Positions 24,994 through 33,808 of a stretch of DNA of 56,272 nucleotides are shown in pieces. A program made the translations under genes and the position numbers. Source of the stretch: Sphingomonadales bacterium (GTDB lineage Bacteria; Pseudomonadota; Alphaproteobacteria; Sphingomonadales; Sphingomonadaceae); contig JAIYAA010000170.1 of the NCBI GenBank assembly GCA_027489295.1, forward strand, positions 1 through 56,272. Reading direction: 5' to 3'. Every line of letters starts with the position of its first letter. The stretch's first letter is position 1. The notes below the pieces were generated by a model. That model did no database searches. It was not told where the DNA came from and saw nothing but the letters and a program-made list of their open reading frames with translations.

Positions 24994-25863
24994 TCACCGC
25001 GTCGGCACAGGCTCCGCGCCGGTGTAGTCGTAGAACCCGCGCTTGGTCTTGCGCCCATACCAGCCCGCTTCCACATACTTCACCAGCAACGGCGCCGGGC
25101 GGAACTTGGGGTCGCCGGTGCCTTCGAACAGCACGCGGGTGATCTCCAGGCAGGTGTCCAGCCCGATGAAATCGGCCAGCGTGAACGGACCCATCGGGTG
25201 GTTGAGCCCCAGCTGGCAGGCCGCGTCGATATCGGGGATCGTCGCCACGCCCTCGCCGAGCGCGAAGCACGCCTCGTTGAGCATCGGCATCAGCACGCGG
25301 TTGACGATGAAGCCCGGCGCGTCGTTGGCGTGGACGATCCGCTTGCCGAGCGACTGGCCGAACGCTTCCACCGCGCCCACAGTCGCATCGCTGGTGGCGA
25401 GGCCGCGGATCAGCTCGATCAGGCCCATCACCGGCACCGGATTGAAGAAGTGCACGCCCATGAAGCGCGCCGGATCGGGTGCCGCCTGGGCCAGCCGAGT
25501 GATCGGGATCGACGAGGTGTTGCTGGCAAGGATCGCCTCGGCGCCCAGCGCCTTGCCCACCGTCTCGAAGATCTGGCGCTTGATCGCTTCCCGCTCGGTT
25601 GCGGCTTCGATCACCAGATCGCACGGCGCCATCGCGGCAAGGTCGCTGATCGGGGTGATCCGGCCGAGTGCTGCCTCGGCATCGGCGGCGGTGATCTTTT
25701 CCTTCTCCACCGCGCGGGCGAGCTGCTTGCCGATCCCCGCCTTGCCGGCGTCGGCGCGGGCCTGGTCGACGTCCGACAGCAGCACGGCATAGCCCGCCTG
25801 CGCCGACACCTGGGCGATCCCCGCCCCCATCTGGCCCGCACCGATCACGCCTACCGTCTTCAT
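24994..25863 (-). CDS. 3-hydroxybutyryl-CoA dehydrogenase
   Basis: A 289-residue NAD(P)-dependent 3-hydroxyacyl-CoA dehydrogenase. The Rossmann motif is [10 protein letters not shown] (8-17). The catalytic His138 is in [12 protein letters not shown], with the family segments [32 protein letters not shown] and [18 protein letters not shown]. It works in short-chain fatty acid or polyhydroxybutyrate metabolism as a stand-alone enzyme, not as part of FadB, judging by length. The HEPN-like gene lies 46 bases downstream on the same strand and may be transcribed from this promoter. Confidence 0.93.
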   Translation of the reverse strand: MKTVGVIGAGQMGAGIAQVSAQAGYAVLLSDVDQARADAGKAGIGKQLARAVEKEKITAADAEAALGRITPISDLAAMAPCDLVIEAATEREAIKRQIFETVGKALGAEAILASNTSSIPITRLAQAAPDPARFMGVHFFNPVPVMGLIELIRGLATSDATVGAVEAFGQSLGKRIVHANDAPGFIVNRVLMPMLNEACFALGEGVATIPDIDAACQLGLNHPMGPFTLADFIGLDTCLEITRVLFEGTGDPKFRPAPLLVKYVEAGWYGRKTKRGFYDYTGAEPVPTR

Positions 25864-25928
25864 GTCCGTCTCCTGATTGCTTTGGCGGCTCTCCTACCGG
25901 CTCCCGTGCGCCAGGGCCAGCGGCGGGA

Positions 25929-28139
25929 TCATTCCTCGCCGTCGGGCGCGTCGCGCGGATCGCGGCGGCGGCGATCCGCATCGAGGCGGGGCGCCGGGAT
26001 GCGCACGTTGCGCGGGATCGCGTCGCGCGCCTCGCCTTCCGGCACCAGCTCGCGCACCCGGCCGAGATCGAGCTGCACGCCCTCCTCGTCGATCTGCACG
26101 CCCGCGCCGTTCAGCACCTCGTCCAGGCCGATGGCATTCTCGTCGATCGCATTGTCTTCCTCCACCGGCGCCGGGGGCAGGGTGAGGCCGAGCGCCCGGA
26201 CCATGAAGTCGCGCCAGATATGCGCGGGCAGCCCGCCGCCATAGGCGCCCGAGACCGGGCTGTTGTCGTCATTGCCGATCCACACGCCGACGACGAGATC
26301 GCCCGCCCAGCCGACGAACAGCGCGTCGCGCCCGTCCTGGGTGGTACCGGTCTTGCCGAACGCCGGCACCGGCAGCGCCGCCGCCCGCGCGGTGCCCGAC
26401 TGGACCACGGTGCCGAGCATCGAGCGGAGATCGTCGAGCAGCCGCGCGTCGAACCGGCTCGGCCCGCCCAGCCGCCGCGCCAGCCAGTCATCGGCCGATT
26501 CCTCGGCGTCGAGCCCACGCGGGCGCACCGGATAGCTGCCGTTCGCCACCGCCGCATAGGCCGCGGTCAGCTCGAGCAGCGAGCCGGTCGAGGTGCCGAG
26601 CGCGATCGAGGCGTCGTTGCCCAGCGGGGTGGAGATGCCGAGGTCGCGCGCGGCCTGGGTCACGCGCCCCACGCCCAGCTTCTGGATCAGCCGCGCGGCG
26701 ACCACGTTGCTCGACTTGGCCATTGCCTGGCGCAGCGTGATGCGGCCGGCATAGCGGCCGTCACTGTTCGACGGCTTCCACTCGCCGATCTGCACCGGCG
26801 TGTCGTCCACCATCGTGTCCGGGGTCATGCCCGAGCGCAGCGCCGCAAGGTACACGAACAGCTTGAACGCCGAGCCCGGCTGGCGTCGCGCCTGGGTAGC
26901 GCGATTGAACGGGCTTGCGGCATAGTTGCGCCCGCCCACCATCGCCACGACGCGCCCGTCGGGCCGCATCGCGACCAGCGCCACCTGCACCTTGCCGAGG
27001 CCGGCGCTCTTGACCACGCGCTCGGCCGCGGCCTGCAGCCGCGTGTCGAGCGTGGTCGTCACCGTCTGTTCGGTGGCGACGCCGCCGGCGCGGTCGCGCG
27101 CTTCGGGCAGCACCCAGTCGGCGAAATAGGTGCCGTTGGGCAGCGTCTCGTCGCTGTCCTGCACGTGCAGCATCGCCGGCCGCACCCGCCGCGCCTCTGC
27201 CGGCGTGATGAATTCGGCCTCCTGCATCGCGCCGATCACCAGCCGCTGGCGTTCGCGGGCGCCGTCGAGGTTGCCGGTAGGCGCCAGCCGGCTCGGCGCC
27301 TTGACGAGGCCGGCGAGCAGCGTCGCCTGGCTGAGCGTCAGCTGCTCGGGGCTGGTCGAGAAATAATGCTGCGCGGCCGCCCGCAGGCCGTACACATTGT
27401 CACCGAAATAGACGTTAGACAGGTAGCGCGAGAGGATCTCGTCCTTGGTCAGCCAGCCTTCGAGCCAGAAGGCGATCAGCACTTCCTGCGCCTTGCGCCC
27501 GAAGGTGCGGCGCGAGGTGAGGAAGGCGTTCTTGGCGAGCTGCTGGGTGATCGTGCTGCCGCCCTGCGATCCGCCGCTGGAGCTGACATTGTGGAACATC
27601 GCGCGGGCGATGCCGCGCGGATCGACGCCCCAATGGCTGTAGAAGCGTCGGTCCTCGATCGCGATGAACGCCTGCGCGACATGATCGGGGAGCTTGGAGA
27701 CGTCGACCGGCTTGCCGATCACCGCGCCGCGCCGCGCGATCGGCGTGCCGTCGGCAGCGAGCAGCGTGATCGAGGGCGGGGCCGGCGGGCGCAGCGACTT
27801 GGACAGCGGCGCGGTGATCGCGAGCCAGGCGACCGCGGCGACGAACAGCAGGATGACCACCGCCAGGCCGCGGATGATCCAGCGGCCCCAGCGGATGCGG
27901 CGCTTCGTGGGCGCGGCGGGCGGCAGACCGTCGCCGCCGTCGAAGCCCCCGCCATAGCCCGGCCGGTACGGCTCGGCCGGCGCGGTGCTCTCGCCCGCCC
28001 CCATGCCGGGCCGCCAGATCGGCTCGCGCTTGTCGCGCCGGCCCTGCGGACGCCAGCCCTGGGGTTGTGCCACATCGTCGTCAGCGCCATCGCGCCGCAA
28101 CGGGAATCGACTGTCGGGGATACCGGGCTCGCGCGCCAT
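25929..28139 (-). CDS. penicillin-binding protein 1A family bifunctional peptidoglycan synthase
   Basis: A 736-residue class A PBP. There is a cytoplasmic N-terminus rich in Arg, Pro and Gly (1-85), one membrane anchor (about 88-108), a glycosyltransferase domain with catalytic Glu162 (IAIEDRRFYSHWGVD) and GGSTITQQLAKN, then a transpeptidase domain with Ser423 in GSAFK, the SSN motif in AKSSNVVAARL and KTG in FGKTGTTQDGRDA. The acidic C-terminal tail (about 660-736) looks disordered. It polymerises and cross-links glycan strands in the periplasm. aaggcggga precedes the ATG. An 8-bp inverted repeat lies just upstream. Confidence 0.94.
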   Translation of the reverse strand: MAREPGIPDSRFPLRRDGADDDVAQPQGWRPQGRRDKREPIWRPGMGAGESTAPAEPYRPGYGGGFDGGDGLPPAAPTKRRIRWGRWIIRGLAVVILLFVAAVAWLAITAPLSKSLRPPAPPSITLLAADGTPIARRGAVIGKPVDVSKLPDHVAQAFIAIEDRRFYSHWGVDPRGIARAMFHNVSSSGGSQGGSTITQQLAKNAFLTSRRTFGRKAQEVLIAFWLEGWLTKDEILSRYLSNVYFGDNVYGLRAAAQHYFSTSPEQLTLSQATLLAGLVKAPSRLAPTGNLDGARERQRLVIGAMQEAEFITPAEARRVRPAMLHVQDSDETLPNGTYFADWVLPEARDRAGGVATEQTVTTTLDTRLQAAAERVVKSAGLGKVQVALVAMRPDGRVVAMVGGRNYAASPFNRATQARRQPGSAFKLFVYLAALRSGMTPDTMVDDTPVQIGEWKPSNSDGRYAGRITLRQAMAKSSNVVAARLIQKLGVGRVTQAARDLGISTPLGNDASIALGTSTGSLLELTAAYAAVANGSYPVRPRGLDAEESADDWLARRLGGPSRFDARLLDDLRSMLGTVVQSGTARAAALPVPAFGKTGTTQDGRDALFVGWAGDLVVGVWIGNDDNSPVSGAYGGGLPAHIWRDFMVRALGLTLPPAPVEEDNAIDENAIGLDEVLNGAGVQIDEEGVQLDLGRVRELVPEGEARDAIPRNVRIPAPRLDADRRRRDPRDAPDGEE

Positions 28140-28161
28140 GGTCCCGCCTTAGCCGACTATC

Positions 28162-28181
28162 TGTGTTATCGCAATAACACA
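28162..28181. promoter_or_regulatory. inverted repeat between the HNH and PBP1A genes
   Basis: tgtgttat (28162-28169) and ataacaca (28174-28181) are perfect reverse complements around four bases. AT-rich for this genome and 23 bases before the PBP start; it could be an operator or the end signal of the HNH transcript (no T-run). Confidence 0.4.
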
Positions 28182-28207
28182 CAGGGATTTTGCGGAGGGC
28201 GTGTCGC

Positions 28208-28774
28208 TCAGGCCTCCAGCTCGATGTCCCAGTAGAGCCAGTCGCGCCAGGTGTCGTGCAGGTGATTGGGGGGGAAGCGCCGGCCATGCTCCTGGAGCTG
28301 CCAGCTCGTCGGCCGGATCGGCTGGATGTAGAGCGGCATGCCGGCCTGCTGGGGGGTACGGCCGCCCTTTTTCAGGTTGCAGGGGGCGCAGGCGGTGGCG
28401 ACATTTTCCCAGGTGGTGCGGCCGCCCTGGGCGCGGGGAATGACGTGGTCGAAGGTGAGATCGCGGTGCGATCCGCAATATTGGCAGGCGAACTTGTCGC
28501 GAAGGAACAGGTTGAACCGGGTGAAGGCGGGGAATTGCGAAGGCCGCACATATTGTTTGAGCGCGATGACCGAAGGAAGCTTCAGCACCGCGCTGGGACT
28601 TCGAACCTCGCGTTCATAGTAGGAGACCACGTCGACGCGTTCGAGAAAAAGCGCTTTTATCGCCGTCTGCCAGGGCCACACGCTGAGCGGATAATAGCTC
28701 AGCGGCGTGTAGTCGGCGTTCAGCACGAGCGCCGGGCACCCATCCGGATGGCGGATCAGATCGGGATGGTACAT
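28208..28774 (-). CDS. HNH endonuclease family protein
   Basis: A 188-residue protein starting MYHPDLIRHPDGCPALVLN (ATG 28774, with gaggt nearby). The HNH nuclease domain is at about 95-145: CQYCGSHRDLTFDHVIPRAQGG with zinc Cys pairs CxxC and CAPCN, and the central His in DHV. The N-terminal segment ALVLNADYTPLSYYPLSVW is typical of a widespread chromosomal HNH family conserved in alphaproteobacteria and cyanobacteria, which are not restriction enzymes as far as known. Biological role unclear. Positioned between gluQ (divergent) and the PBP gene (same strand). Confidence 0.88.
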   Translation of the reverse strand: MYHPDLIRHPDGCPALVLNADYTPLSYYPLSVWPWQTAIKALFLERVDVVSYYEREVRSPSAVLKLPSVIALKQYVRPSQFPAFTRFNLFLRDKFACQYCGSHRDLTFDHVIPRAQGGRTTWENVATACAPCNLKKGGRTPQQAGMPLYIQPIRPTSWQLQEHGRRFPPNHLHDTWRDWLYWDIELEA

Positions 28775-28873
28775 GCAGAACCTCACCCTCGATGTCGGTG
28801 CCTCGCCTCTTGCGCAGAAGCGTGACGTGCGCATGACAGCATATGCCGCGACTCGCGGTCAAGAGCCGGATTG

Positions 28874-29716
28874 ATGGATATCCACACCCGTTTTGCCCCC
28901 AGCCCCACCGGTCGCCTCCACCTCGGCCATGCCTATTCGGCGCTGCAGGCCCATGATTTCGCGAGAGCAGGCGCGGGCCGCTTCACCCTGCGCATCGAGG
29001 ATATCGACGGCACCCGCTCGCGTCCCGAACATGTGGCAGCCATCCTCGCGGATCTCGACTGGCTGGGGCTGCGATGGGACGAACCGCCGGTCTTCCAGTC
29101 GCAGCGCCTGCCCTTGTATGCAGACGCGCTCGACCGATTGCGCGCGATCGGGCTGCTCTACCCGTGCTTCTGCACTCGCGCCGACATCGCGGCGAGTCTC
29201 TCCGCGCCGCACGGACCGGACGGGGCGCTCTATCCCGGCACGTGCCGCGGCCGCGCCGATCCGGACCTGACGCGCCCGCACAGCTGGCGGCTGGACATGG
29301 CGGCGGCGGTGGCGCGCACAGGCCCGCTTCACTGGCACGATGCCCATGCCGGCACCGTGATCGCCGACCCGCTTGCCCATGGCGACGTGATCCTCGCCCG
29401 CAAGGACGCGCCGGCCAGCTATCATCTGGCGGTGACGGTCGACGATGCCGCGCAGGGCATCAGCCATGTCGTGCGCGGGCGCGACCTGTTCGCCGCCTCC
29501 CATGTCCACCGGCTGCTCCAGGCGCTGCTCGACCTGCCGACGCCCGGCTATCGCCACCACGCGCTGCTCGCCGGGCCGGATGGCACCCGCCTCGCCAAGC
29601 GCCACGGCGCACCGACACTCGAATCGCTGCGGCTGGCAGGAGAAGACGGCCCCGCGCTCGCCGACAAACTGCGCAAAGGGGAAGTACCGATTGGCTTCGG
29701 CCCCATCGAGGCGTAG
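28874..29716 (+). CDS. gluQ: glutamyl-Q tRNA(Asp) synthetase
   Basis: A 280-residue truncated GluRS paralogue that attaches glutamate to queuosine-34 of tRNA-Asp. FAPSPTGRLHLGHA carries the HIGH-like signature and TRLAKRHGA the KMSKS-like one; the zinc site CFC...YPGTCRG is present. The anticodon-binding domain of GluRS is missing, as usual for GluQ. The ATG at 28874 is preferred over a TTG three bases before. The HIG1 gene follows after six bases. Confidence 0.93.
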   Translation: MDIHTRFAPSPTGRLHLGHAYSALQAHDFARAGAGRFTLRIEDIDGTRSRPEHVAAILADLDWLGLRWDEPPVFQSQRLPLYADALDRLRAIGLLYPCFCTRADIAASLSAPHGPDGALYPGTCRGRADPDLTRPHSWRLDMAAAVARTGPLHWHDAHAGTVIADPLAHGDVILARKDAPASYHLAVTVDDAAQGISHVVRGRDLFAASHVHRLLQALLDLPTPGYRHHALLAGPDGTRLAKRHGAPTLESLRLAGEDGPALADKLRKGEVPIGFGPIEA

Positions 29717-29722
29717 AACAGC

Positions 29723-29953
29723 ATGATGATATTCCTCGCGATCCTGTTCCTCGCAGCGGTCCTGACGACGCTGTTCTTCCTGATCAAGGGGCTGGTCAAC
29801 ATGGCCGGTACCACCACGGAGGATCTGGAAGGGGACGGCCCCAGCGAGCGCGCGATCCGATCGAACAAGCTGATGCAGAAGCGCATCCTGTTTCAGGCGA
29901 TCGCGATCGGCATCGCCGCGCTGATCCTGCTGATCGCCTCCGCCAAGAGCTGA
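29723..29953 (+). CDS. HIG1 domain twin-transmembrane protein
   Basis: A 76-residue protein with two membrane segments (about 2-24 and 55-73) around a short charged loop. The second half SNKLMQKRILFQAIAIGIAALILL fits the HIG1_N domain; in mitochondria such proteins associate with cytochrome oxidase and respiratory supercomplexes, and alphaproteobacteria carry small homologues. Probably co-transcribed with gluQ; a terminator follows. Confidence 0.82.
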   Translation: MMIFLAILFLAAVLTTLFFLIKGLVNMAGTTTEDLEGDGPSERAIRSNKLMQKRILFQAIAIGIAALILLIASAKS

Positions 29954-29964
29954 AGGGGGGCGGG

Positions 29965-29984
29965 GGGCGGCTTCCGCCCTTTCT
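29965..29984 (+). terminator. terminator of the gluQ-HIG1 unit
   Basis: The stem gggcgg/ccgccc (29965-29970 with 29974-29979), with a three-base loop, is followed by tttct. It lies 11 bases after the HIG1 stop. Confidence 0.7.
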
Positions 29985-29996
29985 ATCAAAGGTCCT

Positions 29997-30012
29997 CCCG
30001 GCTTCCGCCGGG
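29997..30012 (-). terminator. terminator-like hairpin of the sugar dehydrogenase operon
   Basis: cccggc/gccggg (29997-30002 with 30007-30012) around a tetraloop, 33 bases past the stop of the minus-strand sugar dehydrogenase gene. On that strand it is followed by an A/T-containing tail (aggacctttgatag). Confidence 0.5.
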
Positions 30013-30045
30013 CGGACAGCTTTGACGACGCACCAGGCTTGAAGC

Positions 30046-31338
30046 TTATCCGCCGCTGACCCGCCACACGGTGTTGCCCAGGTCATCCGCGATCAGCAGC
30101 GCGCCGGTCCGGTCAAGGCCCAGCCCCACCGGCCGGCCGCGCGCCTTCTCGCCCTCAACGAAGCCGGTCACCACGTCCACCGCCTTGCCGGCGGGCCGCC
30201 CTTCGGCGAACGGCACGTAGATCACCTTGTAGCCGTTGAGATGGCCGCGATCCCAGCTGCCATGCTCGCCGATGAACGCGCCCGAGCGCCACTGTGCCGG
30301 AAGACCGGCGGCACCGAGCGAAAACACCATGCCGAGCGGCGCGACATGGCTGCTGAGCCCATAATCCGGCTTGATCGCCTTGGCGACCAGGTCGGGCCGC
30401 TGCGGCTTCACCCGCGGATCGACGTTCTGCCCCCAATAGCTGTACGGCCAGCCATAGAAGCCGCCATCGCGCACCGAGGTCAGGTAATCCGGCACCAGGT
30501 CCGGGCCGAGCTCGTCGCGCTCGTTGACCACCGTCCACAGCGTCTTGGTGAGCGGTTCGAACTGGAGGCCGTTGGGGTTGCGCAGGCCGGTGCCGTAGAG
30601 CCGATAGGCGCCGCTCGCGCGATCGACTTCCCAGATCGCCGCACGGCCGCGCTCGGCATCCATGCCGTTTTCGGTGATGTTGCTGTTGGAACCCACGCCG
30701 ACATAGAGCTTGGTGCCATCCGGGCTGGCGACCAGGCTCTTGGTCCAGTGATGGTCGATCGGCCCGCCCGGCAGATCGAGCAGCCTGGTGCCGGGTGCGG
30801 TGATCCGCGTCTGCCCGGTCTGGTAGGGGAAGCGCAGGATCGCATCGGTGTTGGCGACATACAGGTCGCCGCCCACCAGCGCGACGCCGAAGGGCGAGTT
30901 GAGGCCGGTGAGGAACTTGGTCTTCAGCTCGGGCACGCCGTCACCGTTCGCGTCGCGCAGCAGCACAATGTCCATCCCCGCCTTGCCGCCGCCATGCGCC
31001 GCCGCCTGGATCAGGTTCATCACCACGTCCTTGGGGCGATGGATCGGCTCGGACGGGCCGTCGGTCTCCACCACCAGCACATCGCCATTGGGCAAGGTGT
31101 AGACCGTGCGCGGTTTGGCCAGCCCGGTCGCGAACGCCTGGACCTTCAGCCCTGCCGGCACCTTGGGCGCGGCATTGCCCCAGGGGCCCGGCGGCACGAC
31201 GTGCATCGGCGGGATCAGATATTGCTGGATGGCCGGCAGCTTCGGATCGGCACCGATCTGCTGCTGGGGATCGTCGCCCTTGCTGGCGCAACCGGCAAGG
31301 GCGAGCGTGGCGCCCGTGGCGAGAAGCAGTGCGCGCAT
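30046..31338 (-). CDS. PQQ-type sugar (sorbosone) dehydrogenase lipoprotein
   Basis: A 430-residue lipoprotein (lipobox LALAGCAS, Cys about 17) with a six-bladed beta-propeller of the soluble glucose/L-sorbosone dehydrogenase family. Blocks seen are PPGPWGNAAPKVPAGLKVQAFATG, a Ca-binding-like DANGDGVPELK, SVRDGGFYGWPYSYWG, and AFIGEHGSWDRGHLNGYKV. Relatives oxidise aldoses with PQQ in the periplasm, but the true substrate of this clade is not established and PQQ genes are not in the window. Its ATG overlaps the stop of the DUF2231 gene by one base. Confidence 0.85.
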   Translation of the reverse strand: MRALLLATGATLALAGCASKGDDPQQQIGADPKLPAIQQYLIPPMHVVPPGPWGNAAPKVPAGLKVQAFATGLAKPRTVYTLPNGDVLVVETDGPSEPIHRPKDVVMNLIQAAAHGGGKAGMDIVLLRDANGDGVPELKTKFLTGLNSPFGVALVGGDLYVANTDAILRFPYQTGQTRITAPGTRLLDLPGGPIDHHWTKSLVASPDGTKLYVGVGSNSNITENGMDAERGRAAIWEVDRASGAYRLYGTGLRNPNGLQFEPLTKTLWTVVNERDELGPDLVPDYLTSVRDGGFYGWPYSYWGQNVDPRVKPQRPDLVAKAIKPDYGLSSHVAPLGMVFSLGAAGLPAQWRSGAFIGEHGSWDRGHLNGYKVIYVPFAEGRPAGKAVDVVTGFVEGEKARGRPVGLGLDRTGALLIADDLGNTVWRVSGG

Positions 31339-31778
31339 CAGCGAAACCCTCCGAAACGGCTTTGACGCAGCAGGATCGCGCCGAGCACGGACGCGCCGGT
31401 CAGCACGAGCACGGTCAGCACGGACAGGATCAGTCCCGTCGGCATCGCGCCGTAGGCATCGCGGCTGTGAATGAAATTGTTGAGCAGCGCCAACACCATG
31501 GCGACGGCGTAGGCGATCGCATAGGGCACCAGCAGGCGATTGGCCCGCACCGTGGGGCGCGCCAGATCGACGATGCCCACGATCGCGCCGAGCGCACCCA
31601 GCACCATCCCGCCGGCGAGCAGCCAGTCGGCGAAATTCTTCCAGGCGATATCGAAGGTCTGCACATAGGCGATGTCGGCGATCATCGCCGCAAGGAAGCA
31701 CAGGAAGGGCAGGCCGAGCACGATCGGGTGCAGCGGCAGGCCATAGGATCGGGTGCGAAGGGGTACGGCATCGGTCAT
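31338..31778 (-). CDS. DUF2231 membrane protein
   Basis: A 146-residue protein with four membrane helices, starting MTDAVPLRTRSYGLPLHPIVLGLPF, the HP-containing start typical of DUF2231. The ribosome site ggag lies in a small hairpin (gggag/ctccc, 31780-31791) that touches the ATG, so the site may be partly masked. First gene of a two-gene unit with the sugar dehydrogenase; this family may provide a heme or electron-transfer anchor for such dehydrogenases, an inference from their frequent pairing. Confidence 0.85.
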   Translation of the reverse strand: MTDAVPLRTRSYGLPLHPIVLGLPFLCFLAAMIADIAYVQTFDIAWKNFADWLLAGGMVLGALGAIVGIVDLARPTVRANRLLVPYAIAYAVAMVLALLNNFIHSRDAYGAMPTGLILSVLTVLVLTGASVLGAILLRQSRFGGFR

Positions 31779-31899
31779 GGGAGGTCTCCCGGGCGGGGGC
31801 AGGTTCCTCGAACGGTCGCGTGGTCCGGGGGTTCCGTCGTGCCGCCGCTTCCCCTGAAGCCCCTGTTCCCGGGCGCGCATCCGCTCTACCTTCGCCGCC

Positions 31900-32466
31900 A
31901 TGGTTAAGCTCAACAAGATCTACACGCGCACCGGCGACGCCGGCACCACCGGGCTCGCGGACGGCTCGCGCGTCTCCAAGGCCTCGGCCCGAATGGAAAC
32001 GATCGGCGATGTCGACGAGGCGAACAGCGCGATCGGCGTCGCCCGCACGACGCTCGCCGCCAACCATCCGCTCGATGCCACGCTCGCCCGCATCCAGAAC
32101 GACCTGTTCGATCTCGGTGCCGATCTCGCGACCCCCGGCGACCGCGACGGTGCGCTGCGGATCACCCAGGCGCAGATCGAATGGCTCGAATCGGCGATCG
32201 ATGCGTGCAACGAGGCACTGGCGCCGCTCAACAGCTTCGTCCTGCCCGGCGGCAGCCCGGCGGCCGCGGCGATCCACCTCGCCCGCGCCATCACCCGCCG
32301 CGCCGAACGCGCCGCGGTGGCGGCCAACGACCAGGGCACGCTGAGCATCAACGCGCTCGTCTATCTCAATAGACTTTCGGATTTTTTGTTCGTGGCCGCC
32401 CGCGCCATGAACCAAAACGGCGCGACCGACGTTTTGTGGGTGCCTGGGGGGTCTCGCGACCAATAG
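31900..32466 (+). CDS. cob(I)alamin adenosyltransferase, PduO type
   Basis: A 188-residue trimeric ATP:corrinoid adenosyltransferase that makes adenosylcobalamin. The ATP loop is YTRTGDAGTTGL; the helix motifs RAITRRAERAAV and LVYLNRLSDFLFVAARAMN hold the conserved Arg and Asn/Asp residues. Normal length. It is divergent from DUF2231 and 64 bases upstream of egtB. The nearby reductase is class I and B12-independent, so this supports other B12 enzymes such as methylmalonyl-CoA mutase. Confidence 0.93.
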   Translation: MVKLNKIYTRTGDAGTTGLADGSRVSKASARMETIGDVDEANSAIGVARTTLAANHPLDATLARIQNDLFDLGADLATPGDRDGALRITQAQIEWLESAIDACNEALAPLNSFVLPGGSPAAAAIHLARAITRRAERAAVAANDQGTLSINALVYLNRLSDFLFVAARAMNQNGATDVLWVPGGSRDQ

Positions 32467-32530
32467 CCCCCGGCGCGCGCATCCCTCCGTATGGGTTGCC
32501 TCGCGGGCAAACTTGCGGTAGGAGAACATA

Positions 32531-33808
32531 GTGAGAACGGAACCGGCCATTCCAGCTGCTGCCGTAGCGCCTTCACGCCGGTTTTCGGCGGTGCGGGCGC
32601 TCAGCACGGCGCTGGTGTCGACGCTGTCCGATGCCGATGCGACGCTGCAGTCGATGGACGATGCGTCGCCGGCGAAATGGCATCTCGCGCACACCAGCTG
32701 GTTTTTCGAAACCTTCGTGCTGCGCGATCATGTTGCCGGCTACCAGCTGGTCGATGCGCGGTTCCCGTTCCTGTTCAACAGCTATTACGAAGCCGAAGGC
32801 CAGCGCCACGCCCGCCCGCGCCGCGGCATGCTCTCGCGGCCGTCGCTGGACGAGATCCTGTCCTATCGCGCGGCCGTAGATGCGGCGATTTGTGATGCGA
32901 TACCAACGCTTTCGCCCGACGCGCTGGCGCTGATCGAACTCGGCTGCCAGCACGAGCAGCAGCATCAGGAACTCCTGCTCACCGACATCTTGCATCACTT
33001 CGCTGCCAACCCGCTCGAACCCGCAGTCTGGCCCGGCGCGGCCAAGGTGCCGGTGGCGATGCCGGGCCCGATCGGCTGGATTACGGGCAAGGAAGGCATC
33101 GCAAGCGCAGGCACCGATGGGCAACCTTCGCCACGTTCGGAGGATTTCGCCTTCGACTGCGAGGGCCCGCGCCACCGCACCCTGCTCGCGCCGCACGCGC
33201 TGGCCGATCGCACCGTCACCAACGGCGAATGGGCGGCATTCCTTGCCGATGGCGGGTATGCCGATCCGCGCCACTGGCTGTCGGACGGCTGGGCGTGGGT
33301 GCAGGCGAACCGCATCGTCGCGCCGCTCTACTGGCAGCAGATCGACGGCGTGTGGACGCGGTTCGGCCTCGACGGCCGCCGCCCGATCGACCCGGCCGCC
33401 CCGGTCACGCATGTCAGCTTCTTCGAGGCCGATGCCTATGCCAGCTGGGCCGGCGCCCGGCTGCCGACAGAATTCGAATGGGAAGCCGCCGCCGCCGATG
33501 CCGATCCGCTGGGCGGCAACCAGCTCGACGCCGCCGGTCCGGTGGAGCCCCGCCCCTCCACCGGCGGCCCCGCTTGGTTCGGCGATGTCTGGGAATGGAC
33601 CGGCAGCGCCTATCGGCCCTATCCCGGCTTCCACGCCGCCGAGGGCGCGGTCGGCGAATATAACGGCAAGTTCATGAGCGGGCAGTTCGTGCTGCGCGGC
33701 GGCAGCTGCGCCACCCCGCGCGGCCATGTGCGGGCAAGCTACCGCAATTTCTTCTATCCCCACCAGCGCTGGCAGTTCACCGGCGTACGTCTGGCGAAGG
33801 ACCTCTGA
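32531..33808 (+). CDS. egtB: ergothioneine biosynthesis sulfoxide synthase
   Basis: A 425-residue non-heme iron enzyme coupling hercynine to a thiol with O2. The N-terminal DinB-like domain has the three-His iron site: His54 (WHLAHTSWFFE) and His141/His145 (CQHEQQHQELLL). The C-terminal formylglycine-generating-enzyme fold has LPTEFEWEAA, FGDVWEWTGSAY and VLRGGSCATPRGHVR. GTG start after taggag. No egtA (gamma-glutamylcysteine ligase) or egtC is nearby, so cysteine may be the direct sulfur donor as in fungal Egt1 routes. The stop shares one base with the egtD start. Confidence 0.93.
   Translation: MRTEPAIPAAAVAPSRRFSAVRALSTALVSTLSDADATLQSMDDASPAKWHLAHTSWFFETFVLRDHVAGYQLVDARFPFLFNSYYEAEGQRHARPRRGMLSRPSLDEILSYRAAVDAAICDAIPTLSPDALALIELGCQHEQQHQELLLTDILHHFAANPLEPAVWPGAAKVPVAMPGPIGWITGKEGIASAGTDGQPSPRSEDFAFDCEGPRHRTLLAPHALADRTVTNGEWAAFLADGGYADPRHWLSDGWAWVQANRIVAPLYWQQIDGVWTRFGLDGRRPIDPAAPVTHVSFFEADAYASWAGARLPTEFEWEAAAADADPLGGNQLDAAGPVEPRPSTGGPAWFGDVWEWTGSAYRPYPGFHAAEGAVGEYNGKFMSGQFVLRGGSCATPRGHVRASYRNFFYPHQRWQFTGVRLAKDL

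Noticed and set aside
26220..28235. Open frame of 671 codons opposite the PBP1A gene
   Set aside because: Arg/His-rich shadow; PBP1A on the other strand has every catalytic motif.
28208..28774. HNH gene as a homing endonuclease or restriction system
   Set aside because: The sequence matches a broadly conserved chromosomal HNH family; no intron, intein or methyltransferase is next to it.
31339..32694. N-terminal extension of the sugar dehydrogenase frame to 882 codons
   Set aside because: The lipoprotein signal begins at 31338 and the extension crosses the DUF2231 and PduO genes in other frames.
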